From the NCBI RefSeq assembly GCF_001715195.1, contig NZ_MDWE01000026.1, positions 1 through 46,210 of the forward strand: DNA of 46,210 nt. The letters are read 5' to 3'. Position numbers and translations under genes: made by a program. This document shows, piece after piece, positions 1 to 7,823 of this stretch. The stretch comes from Rhodohalobacter halophilus. Lineage in GTDB: Bacteria; Bacteroidota; Rhodothermia; Balneolales; Balneolaceae. The notes beneath the pieces are model-generated. The model did no database searches, had not been told where the DNA came from, and worked only from the letters and a program-made list of their open reading frames with translations. Position 1 is the stretch's first letter. Each line of letters begins with the position of its first letter.

Positions 1-443
1 AATTTTAAGCCAATTTTGGTAGCAAAATGATGTGATATTTACAGTTTTGTACGTAGGTAGATGTCTTTTCACATTTCCGTTTGTTAAAATGTAAATACTC
101 TAAAAAACCTTCATTACAAACGGATGCGGTTGTACCGTTATGTATATCAGGGTTAAATTTGTCAAGAGCAATTCTGTTGGGAGATTTAAAGCTTTTTATG
201 ACACTGCGCTCTAATATTAAGTCACATCCAATTAAAACAAACGAATCTTTGATATAAGGAGATGCCTTCCAAAGAGAGTAAATGTTGTTAGTAGAAGAGT
301 AGTCGGGGTTATGAACTCTCCGGATATTCAAATCGATATCATTTGATTGAATAAAGCTGTCTATCTGATTCGAAAGATACCCCGTAACCAAAATCAGATT
401 TTCAAATTTGTGCTCCTCAAGACATTTAATCATATGACGAAGC
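1..443 (-). pseudogene. 3' part of a disrupted nucleotidyltransferase gene
   Basis: This is the downstream half of a sugar-phosphate nucleotidyltransferase (NTP_transferase fold, LicC/choline-phosphate cytidylyltransferase-like). The readable frame (431 down to 5) begins HMIKCLEEHKFENLILVTGY and contains NPDYSSTNNIYSLWKA, a typical stretch of this family. An IS5-type element cuts off the N-terminal part, which lies at 1729-1855. A second lesion lies near positions 45-60: the open frame ends after about 142 residues in unrelated sequence, while another frame reads YKTVNITSF, the expected family motif (YKTVNIYSF-like), and stays open to the window edge. The intact protein would be about 240 residues. 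The gene is therefore non-functional here. Family assignment is confident; the exact substrate is unknown. Confidence 0.8.
439..443. repeat. Target-site duplication GAAGC, left copy
   Basis: GAAGC lies directly outside the left inverted repeat and matches 1729-1733 outside the right end. Only one copy is needed to restore the interrupted gene. Confidence 0.85.
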
Positions 444-1728
444 GGGGACTACTAAAAACTACCCGTTTTTGTTCGTGTTAATATTTTGAAGCTTTTTTCT
501 GAACATATCGAAAATTTTGATCCATATCGTACTCATCGTACTCAAAATGAGCTTTGCAAGCCCCATGTAAGGGGCGATTTTGTCCGATTTGTGGCGTTTT
601 CGCCACTCCCGGACATACCTCACCCATCAAGGGTCCCTGGCAAGCAGCACCCCGGCCTGCTTCAGGTTCCAGCACATACAGCTAAAGTCGAAGATCAGGG
701 CGTTCTTGATCTGGCTGCGGGCACTGGCTTTCAACGCCTTTGACTGCGTCTTCATCCAGGCAAAGGGATGTTCCACGGCAGCACGAACACGAGAAAATTT
801 ACGATTGCGTTTCTTCTGAGATCCGCTCAACGGGTTGTTGCGATACGCCTTATCCTGAATTCCATAAAACCACCCAAACTCCCGTGCCATCTTCTTAATG
901 CGATCATCGGCGTAGCCTTTATCCCCGAACAGCGCCTTCGCTTTCAAATCTGCCAGCTGCTCGGTATACCGGCTGTCGTGGTGATTGGCCGGGCTAAAAA
1001 TCCGTTTGTTGATCAGCTTGCTTTCCGCATCCATCCCGATATGGCCTTTGTAGCCAAAATAGTACCGATTGCCTTTTTTGGTCGAGCGGGCATCGCTGTC
1101 GTACTGCGGATTTTGTTGAACCGACTGCGATTGTTGCTTTTTCTTTTTGATGGTTCGATTGGTCGATTCCACCATAGTGGCATCGATGATGCTGCCCTTT
1201 CGCACAAAAAAGCCTTTGCCGCTGAGCTGGCGGTTTACTTCTTCGAACAACCGATCGGTCAGCCCGGCTTTGGCCAGCTCATCCTTGAACTTCCAGAAGC
1301 TGGTGAAGTCCGGAGCTTTGTTGCCAAGGGAGAGCCCAACAAAGTGCTGAAAGCTCAGGCGGTCGTTGAGCTGCTCTTCAAGCTGTGGGGCACTCAATCC
1401 ATAAAAATGTTGCAGAAACAGCGATTTGACCATCAGCATAGGATGATGGCGAGGCCGCCCGCCCTTTTTGGTTCCAGTTTGATCCAGTCCGGCAATAATC
1501 TTCACCAGAGGCCCCCAGTCAATCACCGATTCCATCCTGGTCAGGAAAGCGGCTGTTTTGGTATTCTGTTTTTCGGGATGGAAGAGCTGGTCGGCCAGGG
1601 TGCGTTGATTGTCTTTTTGGATCATAATCTGGTATTATATCGTTGGTATTTATACCCTTACAAGATACAAAAACACGAAATGAGATAACCATTAAAACAT
1701 CACTAAATCAGGGTTTTTCAAAGGCCCC
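444..1728 (-). mobile_element. IS5-family insertion sequence, complete (1285 bp)
   Basis: The element is bounded by imperfect inverted repeats. The left end reads GGGGACTACTAAAAACTACC (444 on); the right end, read on the other strand from 1728, is GGGGCCTTTGAAAAACCC. The sequence GAAGC occurs immediately outside both ends (439-443 and 1729-1733), a 5-bp target-site duplication. Removing the element and one GAAGC copy restores a continuous nucleotidyltransferase reading frame (GKPLLR joined to HMIKC), which fixes the ends independently. The element carries one transposase gene and about 180 bp of noncoding DNA between the transposase stop and the left end. Confidence 0.9.
627..1625 (-). CDS. 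IS5-family DDE transposase
   Basis: This 332-residue transposase catalyses cut-and-paste movement of the surrounding element. It has the layout of IS5 transposase (about 326 residues): an N-terminal DUF772-type region (FLTRMESVIDW, then RPRHHPMLMVKSLFLQHFYG) and a C-terminal DDE RNase-H-like domain. The catalytic triad reads as D148 (IIDATMV), D235 (GDKGYAD) and E285 (AAVEHPF), all in their usual family contexts. The frame is intact, so the element may still be active. Transcription runs in the same direction as the gene it interrupts. Long open frames on the opposite strand are shadows of this gene. Confidence 0.95.
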   Translation of the reverse strand: MIQKDNQRTLADQLFHPEKQNTKTAAFLTRMESVIDWGPLVKIIAGLDQTGTKKGGRPRHHPMLMVKSLFLQHFYGLSAPQLEEQLNDRLSFQHFVGLSLGNKAPDFTSFWKFKDELAKAGLTDRLFEEVNRQLSGKGFFVRKGSIIDATMVESTNRTIKKKKQQSQSVQQNPQYDSDARSTKKGNRYYFGYKGHIGMDAESKLINKRIFSPANHHDSRYTEQLADLKAKALFGDKGYADDRIKKMAREFGWFYGIQDKAYRNNPLSGSQKKRNRKFSRVRAAVEHPFAWMKTQSKALKASARSQIKNALIFDFSCMCWNLKQAGVLLARDP

Positions 1729-1733
1729 GAAGC
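1729..1733. repeat. Target-site duplication GAAGC, right copy
   Basis: This is the second copy of the 5-bp duplication flanking the IS5-family element. Five base pairs is slightly unusual, since many IS5-family members duplicate 2 to 4 bp. Confidence 0.85.
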
Positions 1734-1855
1734 AGTGGTTTTCCGTTGATCTCTACCAGGCATTTAGGTTTCGCCTTTGTATAGGGGTACAGCCTGTTAC
1801 CTTTTCCTGCTGCAAGTATTACCGCTGTTTTAACGTCCTAATTATTGGTAATCAT
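1729..1855 (-). pseudogene. 5' part of the disrupted nucleotidyltransferase gene
   Basis: Read on the minus strand from 1855, this gives MITNN, a TAG stop at codon 6 (1840-1838), then [20 protein letters not shown] and [15 protein letters not shown], after which the IS begins. LAAGKGNRL plus the downstream KPK is the nucleotide-binding signature of sugar nucleotidyltransferases. Joining it to the fragment at 433-5 gives a continuous family alignment. There is no alternative ATG between the TAG and the signature, so the stop looks like an inactivating mutation, unless a GTT or non-ATG start is used. With the IS insertion and the distal frameshift, the gene carries three independent lesions. 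Confidence 0.82.
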
Positions 1856-1921
1856 AATCGAACAGTATCAATATTACATTCAGTGTGTTTGTAGTTAAAT
1901 TTGATATTTATTCTTTCTATA

Positions 1922-4171
1922 TCAGAAATAGAGTCTGTATAGCAGTGACACATTGTGGCCCGGTTCAGGAAAAACCTCTTTAAGTCGTGAAAGGTGATTT
2001 CTGTAGGTGGTATCAAACAGATTATTTCCCTGAAGTGAAATTGTGTGCAGAAGTCCGCTGCTGGATGTCAGGCGGTATTCGGCCGTGGCTCCAACCAGAG
2101 TGTAGGCATCCGTTACCGTCTCGAACTCAGCAAGGCGATCTTGTTTAAAAGAGTGCCTTACGTTCATACCCAGTCTGAGCGCATCTTTTGAGTAGTTTAA
2201 CCCTGTTTTGAAGGAGAACGGAGGGATCATCGGGAGGGGAGTTGTATCAGATTCAAAATTGCCGCTCTCTTGCTCCTCCTCAGAAACATCGCGTCGGCCA
2301 ATCGTCATACTTGCTGAACCGTTGAATGTAATATTTGAAGTGAGTTGAAATTCGGTTTGAGCTTCCAGTCCGTAAATTTCAGCACTCACCGATTCATATT
2401 GATAGTCGTTGAGGCGAGGGAAGAAGATATTTTGCCGGCCGGTATCTCTCGGGTAGATGTAGTTCTGAAAACCGTTGTGGTAGGCTGTTAACTCAAATGT
2501 TGCATTAGATCGGCGGTATCGAACAAATAGCTCCTTGGCAAGCCCGCGTTCAGGGTCTAAATCGGGATTTCCAATCTCAAAAGAGTAGGCTGCCAAATGG
2601 GGGCCCTGAGAATATAACTCTTCAATGGATGGAGCACGGAAGGAGTGCAGAAGCGTGGATCCCACAGAGAATCCGGCGCCGAGATTATAGATAACTGAAG
2701 CAGAGGATGCCAATGAATAAAATTCCCGCTGACGGATATGCCCGATTCTAGAATCCGGATTTTCACGGTCAGGCTTGGCAATTACGGCATCAAAACGGGT
2801 ACCGAGTTCCAGGTGGAGTGGCCCAAAATCTGCCTCCTGTATGGTGTAGGCTGAACCGCTAAAACTGTTTGCAAAAATATTGAACCGATCCAGTACCTGG
2901 TAATCCTGGTACTCACCCCAGATTCCAATCACACCGTCATTAAAAACCGAAAAATTCCTGTGTGTTGCTTTCAGATTAACATTCGACGTATTGGTTGTGT
3001 ACTCTGTGCCAACGGTTTCGTCTGACTCAAACTCTTTGTGGTGGTAGTAGCGATAGGAGAGTCCGCTCTCAACCATTTTGAAGAAGTGATCTTCAATTAA
3101 AAATTCACTTCTTGATTCAACCTGATACTTCTCCATCTCTACTTCAACACCATTTGGGTGGCCGCCTTCCGGGTCGGGCGGAATACCGTAACCGGAGATA
3201 AACGTTGAGGCAGCGATACCGCTATATCCCCAGGGGCGGATGTAGCTCACTCCAACTGCATTGTTGGTTGTGAGATAATTTGAGTTCTCGATGGTGCCAA
3301 GTGGCGATCGATAGTTAGCTCCGTATCGACCGCTTACATCTACATTAATAACAAAATCATTTTTGGGTACGGCTACTCTTCCGGCTGCCGAAAGGCCGCT
3401 GTTAACGGTTGCGCCCTGCAGTGTTGCCATGCCATTGATGGAGGATGGTTTATTGTTTGCGATCTGATTGCGGACAACATTTATCACTCCGCCGATGGCG
3501 TTTGATCCGTAGGCAAGTGCTGCGGGACCGCGGGCAATTTCAATCTCGTCGGCGCCCATTGGGTCTACAGTTACAGAGTGATCGGGGGAAGCCCCGGAAA
3601 CATCTCCGGTTCGTTCGCCATCCTGCAGGATGAGTACACGTTCATCCCCAAGCCCTCTTATAACAGGACGTGCCGGTGCGGCGCCCATCGTGCGCTGGTC
3701 AAAACCAGGCTGATTTGAAAGGGTCTCGGATAGGGTGGTGCCAAGGCTTTCGCGCAGCTGTGCTCCGGTGACTTTCAGGGAGGCATGCTCCAGATTTGAA
3801 CCTCTCATATCCCCGGCTTCAGCTACTACTTCAAGACTTTGACCGGAGAGAACCGTAGGGTTCAGTTCAATGGTGATGTTGGTCTCTTCACCATGAGTAA
3901 TTTCAATTCGTTGAGTTTTACTTGAGTAGCCGATTCGGTGTACATACAGGCTGTATTCTCCTTCCGGAACATTGTGAATTTTGAAATAGCCGTGCCGATC
4001 GGTAGTTCCGGTTCGGTTAATCTCTTCGAGGTGGAGATAGGCAAAGGGTACCGGCTCTTCTGTTTCTGAATCTATAACAAATCCTGCAACCGACCCTGTG
4101 GATTTGGGATGGCCGGTTGCATTCATTGCCATAAAAAGTGAGAGAAGAACTGCAGTTAACAGATTTCTCAT
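1922..4171 (-). CDS. TonB-dependent outer-membrane receptor, ZnuD-like, probable zinc uptake
   Basis: A 749-residue outer-membrane active transporter driven by TonB. In order: signal peptide (1 to about 20), carboxypeptidase-regulatory-like beta-sandwich (about 26-105), plug domain (about 125-235, with VIRGLGDERVLILQDGERTG and IEIARGPAALAYGSNAIGG), then a beta-barrel ending in the aromatic strand LLYRLYF suited to BAM recognition. The plug carries SPDHSV with D197-H198. An Asp-His pair in the same plug context supplies zinc ligands in neisserial ZnuD, which is the main evidence for zinc. It is the last gene of a minus-strand operon behind a His/Asp-rich lipoprotein and a small CxxC protein, both consistent with metal handling. 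The substrate is inferred; nickel or cobalt is possible. Confidence 0.85.
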   Translation of the reverse strand: MRNLLTAVLLSLFMAMNATGHPKSTGSVAGFVIDSETEEPVPFAYLHLEEINRTGTTDRHGYFKIHNVPEGEYSLYVHRIGYSSKTQRIEITHGEETNITIELNPTVLSGQSLEVVAEAGDMRGSNLEHASLKVTGAQLRESLGTTLSETLSNQPGFDQRTMGAAPARPVIRGLGDERVLILQDGERTGDVSGASPDHSVTVDPMGADEIEIARGPAALAYGSNAIGGVINVVRNQIANNKPSSINGMATLQGATVNSGLSAAGRVAVPKNDFVINVDVSGRYGANYRSPLGTIENSNYLTTNNAVGVSYIRPWGYSGIAASTFISGYGIPPDPEGGHPNGVEVEMEKYQVESRSEFLIEDHFFKMVESGLSYRYYHHKEFESDETVGTEYTTNTSNVNLKATHRNFSVFNDGVIGIWGEYQDYQVLDRFNIFANSFSGSAYTIQEADFGPLHLELGTRFDAVIAKPDRENPDSRIGHIRQREFYSLASSASVIYNLGAGFSVGSTLLHSFRAPSIEELYSQGPHLAAYSFEIGNPDLDPERGLAKELFVRYRRSNATFELTAYHNGFQNYIYPRDTGRQNIFFPRLNDYQYESVSAEIYGLEAQTEFQLTSNITFNGSASMTIGRRDVSEEEQESGNFESDTTPLPMIPPFSFKTGLNYSKDALRLGMNVRHSFKQDRLAEFETVTDAYTLVGATAEYRLTSSSGLLHTISLQGNNLFDTTYRNHLSRLKEVFPEPGHNVSLLYRLYF

Positions 4172-4207
4172 GCGATTAAATTAATAGGAATTGCTGATGC
4201 TGTTGAA

Positions 4208-4675
4208 TTATGATTCTTGATTTTCAACCACAGTTACCGAAATTGGCAGTGATTCAAAATCTGAATGGCCTTCATGCATAAGATCAATAGTTACCTCTAC
4301 TTCACCTTCACTTTCACCGGTTACCTGAAAACTCCATTCATCACCGTTTAACGGATGTACAACAGAAATTACGTTATCTGCCGATAGTGAGTACTCCAGG
4401 CTATACTCGCTGCCTTCGGGAGTGAATCGGTCACCATCATCAGCGATAAACTCAATACTGACAACGTTTTCAGATCCCAGTGGAACAGGAATGGTGCTGC
4501 CTGCTGTGTAAGTAAGGGTTCCGCTATCCTGCATGGCTACCATATTACCATTTGCTGTAAGAACAAAACCAACGGGTACTTCTCCGTGATCGTCATGATC
4601 GTCTGAATCACAAGATACAGCAGTAAAAATTAATGAAATTACTAATGTTAAGGGGATTAAGTATGATCGAATCAT
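4208..4675 (-). CDS. His/Asp-rich lipoprotein of the putative zinc operon
   Basis: A 155-residue predicted lipoprotein. An upstream in-frame ATG at 4723 exists, but the ATG at 4675 gives a clean type II signal (MIRSYLIPLTLVISLIFTAVSC) with lipidated C22, so that start is preferred. Directly after the cysteine comes DSDDHDDHGEVPVGF, a short metal-binding-looking His/Asp cluster, followed by a beta-rich domain with no recognised family. A further HEGHSDF motif lies near the C-terminus. The gene ends 36 bp upstream of the TonB receptor. The position and the His cluster suggest a surface or periplasmic metal-capturing partner of the receptor. That role is inferred. Confidence 0.75.
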   Translation of the reverse strand: MIRSYLIPLTLVISLIFTAVSCDSDDHDDHGEVPVGFVLTANGNMVAMQDSGTLTYTAGSTIPVPLGSENVVSIEFIADDGDRFTPEGSEYSLEYSLSADNVISVVHPLNGDEWSFQVTGESEGEVEVTIDLMHEGHSDFESLPISVTVVENQES

Positions 4676-4768
4676 AGTAGTATGATTTATCTGTTTTGGG
4701 ATTGAGATAGATTTTTCCCGCATAGGCAGGAAAAGGTTTATAGAAATGGTTAAAGCGGTAATGCTCGA

Positions 4769-5071
4769 TTAGAAGGTAACGGGTGGAGCTCTGCCGTCGT
4801 AAGAAGGGTAGGTGACTGAAGTGTAAGAAATACTGTTATGAACGAATCTAACCGGTGTGGATGAAACAATAACTTCTGACTCAATACCGGTTTGCGGACT
4901 GAATTTAAACACGGATCCACAGATAACACACTGAAAATCGTCTTCGACGAGTTGATGAACTGTTTCGGAATCAGAGTAGTTGTCGATATGGAAATGAGAA
5001 GACGACAGTCCCGTTCCAATCAGAAGGATCAGTCCAAAAAATAGCGATATGAGAACTCTTTGTTTATCCAA
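4769..5071 (-). CDS. Small secreted CxxC protein, first gene of the putative zinc operon
   Basis: A 100-residue protein with an N-terminal hydrophobic segment (residues about 7-23), then SSHFHIDNY and a CVICG motif near residue 48, ending in GRAPPVTF. The His and CxxC pattern resembles small DUF2946-like secreted proteins often found near metal transport genes, but no family can be assigned with certainty. It starts 20 bp downstream of a palindromic candidate operator and is followed after about 90 bp by the His-rich lipoprotein and then the TonB receptor. Co-regulation with metal uptake is likely. A role as a metal-binding or redox accessory protein is inferred. Confidence 0.65.
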   Translation of the reverse strand: MDKQRVLISLFFGLILLIGTGLSSSHFHIDNYSDSETVHQLVEDDFQCVICGSVFKFSPQTGIESEVIVSSTPVRFVHNSISYTSVTYPSYDGRAPPVTF

Positions 5072-5090
5072 TCGTGTGTGGTAGTTAAGT

Positions 5091-5108
5091 GTGTATTCGA
5101 ATATACAC
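5091..5108. promoter_or_regulatory. Palindromic candidate operator upstream of the putative zinc operon
   Basis: GTGTATTCGAATATACAC has arms GTGTAT and ATACAC separated by six bases. It ends 20 bp before the start of the small CxxC gene, where a repressor such as Zur or another Fur-family protein would sit. The binding protein is not known. Confidence 0.45.
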
Positions 5109-5233
5109 TCTAAAAGATGAATCGATCAAATGAAATTTTAGATTTGTTGTTTCAACATGTAAACGTGTATAAAAAGCAATTATTTGAATAGCTTTTAAGG
5201 GCCCGATAATATTTAGCAGATAGAGTAAGCCGT

Positions 5234-5572
5234 ATGGAATATTTGAATGAAGTGAAGATTTGGTTTCTCATCCTGGGTGATGCCTATGGGGTGAATCCCA
5301 TTATTTTTGGGGCAATTTATGTTGGAGCCATTCCTTTTTTTACACTTTCTGTTGCCTGGATTGTGAAAAACTTTCGGCAGGATAAAAACTTAGTGATTCC
5401 GGCTCTGAGCGCGTCATTCTTTTTTGTTTCAGCCTATCTCTATCTTATGATAGCCGGTGAAAATGTGCCGTGGTGGGTGTACCTACTTGTGATTGGGATG
5501 CTTTTTTATGGCGGATGGTCAACATTGAAAAAAGTAAAAGGAAAATTAAACAGGGTTGATGATGAAATATGA
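5234..5572 (+). CDS. Small three-helix membrane protein
   Basis: A 112-residue protein with three predicted membrane segments (about 22-44, 54-72 and 80-95) and a basic cytoplasmic tail (KKVKGKLNR). No family recognised. Its 3' end overlaps the start of the downstream flavin disulfide oxidoreductase by about 11 bp in another frame, a sign of translational coupling. The two products may therefore act together at the membrane. It is divergent from the putative zinc operon across a 162-bp intergenic region. Confidence 0.7.
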   Translation: MEYLNEVKIWFLILGDAYGVNPIIFGAIYVGAIPFFTLSVAWIVKNFRQDKNLVIPALSASFFFVSAYLYLMIAGENVPWWVYLLVIGMLFYGGWSTLKKVKGKLNRVDDEI

Positions 5573-7040
5573 TTTTGATGCAGTGATTATTGGGGGAGGA
5601 GCGGCAGGGCTGACCGCATCCGGAATTGCCGCAAACTTTGGAGCCAAAACCATGATGATTGAAAAAGATCGGCTTGGCGGCGACTGTACCTGGACAGGAT
5701 GTATTCCCAGTAAAACATTGATCAAAGCGGCTTCTATAGTCCATCAAGCTAAGAAGAGCAGCCGGTTTGGTGTAGATATTTCTATAGAGGATATCAATCT
5801 GGAAACACTTTTAAAACATGTGGATGATGTTCGTACTGAGGTGTATGAGGATGCCGATCGCCCGGAGATTTATGAAGAGATGGGAATTGAGGTCGTCTTC
5901 GGGGCAGCGAGTTTTAAAAATCAGCACATCGTAGAAATTCAACTTGAGAACGGAACTGTACGAGAAGTTACATCAAAGTATTTTTTTATCTGCAGCGGTT
6001 CATCCGCTTTTGTACCGGATATTTCGGGATTGAATGATGTTGATTATCTGACCAACGACTCCCTGTTTGAAATCAATGATATTCCTGACTCAGTAGCGAT
6101 TATCGGTGCCGGGCCTATTGGCTGTGAAATGGCGCAGAGTTTTGTGAGGCTGGGGAGAGAGGTTACGGTCCTGGATATAGAGGATCGGATCATGCTGAAA
6201 GATGACCCTGAACTTGCAGCGATATTGAGAGATAGTTTGGAAGCAGAGGGGGTGAAATTCGTGTTAGGCAGTTCCATTCAAAAAGTGGATCAGAAGGGGG
6301 CAGAAATTACAGTTCATTATGAGCAAAAAGGGGTAGCCGGAGAAGTAAAATGCCGGGCACTCCTCATGGCAACCGGCCGCAGAGCCAATGTGTCCGATCT
6401 AAACTTGAAGAATGCCGGGATCAACCATTCAGCGAAGGGGATTGACGTAAATGACAGATGCCGAACAAATTTGCGCCATATATATGCAGCGGGAGATGTG
6501 ACCGGCCGTTATCAACTTACGCACATGAGTGAGCATATGGCGAAAATTGCGGTTACCAATGCACTTATAAAAGTTCCCATGAAAATTGATCATAAGCATG
6601 TTCCGTGGGCTACTTTCACCGATCCCGAACTGGCTCATATTGGCTCTTCAGAAGAAGATCTGAAGAGACAGGGGGTGGATTTTGAGACCTACCGGTTTCC
6701 ATTCAGCAAAATCGACCGGGCAATCACAGACGGTAATACAAACGGTTTGATAAAAATTTATGCCAAGAAGTGGAGCGGTAAGATTTTGGGAGCATCTGTG
6801 GTTGGAGCTCATGCAGGCGAGATCATTTCAGAATATGCACTGGCTATGAAAAATGGTGTGTCGCTCCGGGATTTTGCCGACACGATTCATCCTTATCCAA
6901 GCTATGGACTGGGCGCGCGCCGTGCAGCTGATCAGTGGTATATCAGGAATCAGTCTGAAACTTTGGTGAAATGGATTAAGCGAATTTTCAGGTACAGGGG
7001 GGAAATTCCGGATTACAGCGATCCGAACAGAATTGTATGA
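5562..7040 (+). CDS. Mercuric-reductase-like FAD-dependent pyridine nucleotide-disulfide oxidoreductase
   Basis: A 492-residue class I flavoprotein disulfide reductase. It has an N-terminal FAD-binding Rossmann motif (AVIIGGGAAGLTA), the redox-active pair C42/C47 in GGDCTWTGCIPSKT, a second NAD(P)-binding motif (AIIGAGPIGCEMAQ), the FAD phosphate-binding segment IYAAGDVTG and a C-terminal dimerisation domain. It lacks the N-terminal HMA domain and the C-terminal cysteine pair of true MerA. The dimer-interface region reads IHPYPS rather than the HAHPT type of lipoamide dehydrogenase. It is thus the widespread MerA-like reductase of unknown substrate, not a mercury-resistance enzyme. TTG, ATG and ATG codons stand at 5556, 5559 and 5562; the last has the best spacing from AGGG. 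It overlaps the upstream membrane-protein gene. Confidence 0.88.
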   Translation: MKYDFDAVIIGGGAAGLTASGIAANFGAKTMMIEKDRLGGDCTWTGCIPSKTLIKAASIVHQAKKSSRFGVDISIEDINLETLLKHVDDVRTEVYEDADRPEIYEEMGIEVVFGAASFKNQHIVEIQLENGTVREVTSKYFFICSGSSAFVPDISGLNDVDYLTNDSLFEINDIPDSVAIIGAGPIGCEMAQSFVRLGREVTVLDIEDRIMLKDDPELAAILRDSLEAEGVKFVLGSSIQKVDQKGAEITVHYEQKGVAGEVKCRALLMATGRRANVSDLNLKNAGINHSAKGIDVNDRCRTNLRHIYAAGDVTGRYQLTHMSEHMAKIAVTNALIKVPMKIDHKHVPWATFTDPELAHIGSSEEDLKRQGVDFETYRFPFSKIDRAITDGNTNGLIKIYAKKWSGKILGASVVGAHAGEIISEYALAMKNGVSLRDFADTIHPYPSYGLGARRAADQWYIRNQSETLVKWIKRIFRYRGEIPDYSDPNRIV

Positions 7041-7042
7041 AC

Positions 7043-7070
7043 CGATTTTGTTTGTAAATCGAACCTTTTA
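7043..7070 (+). terminator. Weak hairpin after the flavoprotein gene
   Basis: CGATTT and AAATCG pair around a seven-base loop just after the stop codon, followed by CCTTTT. The stem is short, so termination here is uncertain. Confidence 0.3.
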
Positions 7071-7196
7071 ACGTGATATTCCCAAAGTAAATACACCCGG
7101 CCGTTCCGCTGATTGTTGTAATTCCAAGAAATCGTGGAACGTTGACCACATGAACAGGTTATACTACACGAAAGCTCAAACCCAAACCCATTTCAA

Positions 7197-7625
7197 ATGT
7201 ATACAGGTTTTAAACATCTACACTCATATTTAGCCTATGTATTGCTGGCTGCACTTGTTTTTTCGATTATCTATGTAACGATTCAATTTGTCGGAAAGAA
7301 ATCATTCACTGAAAAGGTCCGGAAAATTGCGCTCATCGGATTTATTGCCACTCACCTTCAACTTCTGATCGGATTAGTTCTCTATGTGCTCTCACCGGTT
7401 GGGCTCTCTAATTTTTCCGGCGAAGCGATGTCAGAATCTCTTAGCAGACTCTACATTTTGGAGCATCCGCTAACCATGATTATAGCCATTGTACTGGTAT
7501 CGGTTGGATATATTAAAGCGAAAAAGCCCGGTGATGATGCCCGAAGATTTCGCACGATCATTATTTTTTACGGACTTGGTCTTATTCTGATGCTCTCCAG
7601 AATTCCCTGGTCTGTATGGCCTTAA
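7197..7625 (+). CDS. Four-helix membrane protein, cytochrome-b-like
   Basis: A 142-residue integral membrane protein with four predicted helices (about 11-31, 42-66, 90-106 and 121-137). Histidines sit at the membrane edges (KHLHSY, ATHLQ, LEHPLT). This matches a small family common in Bacteroidota and often loosely labelled cytochrome B. Haem binding is possible from the histidine placement but unproven. The gene stands alone, 156 bp after the oxidoreductase and about 200 bp before the gamma-glutamyltransferase. The nature of the protein as a membrane protein is clear; its role is not. Confidence 0.65.
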   Translation: MYTGFKHLHSYLAYVLLAALVFSIIYVTIQFVGKKSFTEKVRKIALIGFIATHLQLLIGLVLYVLSPVGLSNFSGEAMSESLSRLYILEHPLTMIIAIVLVSVGYIKAKKPGDDARRFRTIIIFYGLGLILMLSRIPWSVWP

Positions 7626-7640
7626 TATGAATATCGATTC

Positions 7641-7665
7641 GTGGCACATTCCTTATATGTGTCAC
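7641..7665. promoter_or_regulatory. Inverted repeat upstream of the gamma-glutamyltransferase gene
   Basis: GTGGCACA and TGTGTCAC (7 of 8 bases complementary) flank a nine-base spacer. A second small hairpin (ACTGCT/AGCAGT, 7679-7696) follows. Together they could be an operator plus the end signal of the preceding gene, but neither is strong. Confidence 0.25.
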
Positions 7666-7823
7666 AATTCGTATTGTCACTGCTGTCCTGAGCAGTCTTT
7701 CCGTAAAAACGTTTAAAAAAGAACAGCGGTTTTGGTTTACGGTTTGTATATAGAGTTTTGAAATGTCATATTTGAGGCTGCAATCACTTACTTACAATTT
7801 GAAAACCTATAATCTACCACCAC

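Noticed and set aside
768-1688. Long plus-strand open frame opposite the IS5-family transposase
   Set aside because: The minus-strand transposase has full DDE motifs and matches IS5 in length; the opposite frame shows no motif and is a coding shadow.
5562-7040. Mercury-resistance (merA) interpretation
   Set aside because: No HMA domain, no C-terminal cysteine pair, no merR or merT nearby.
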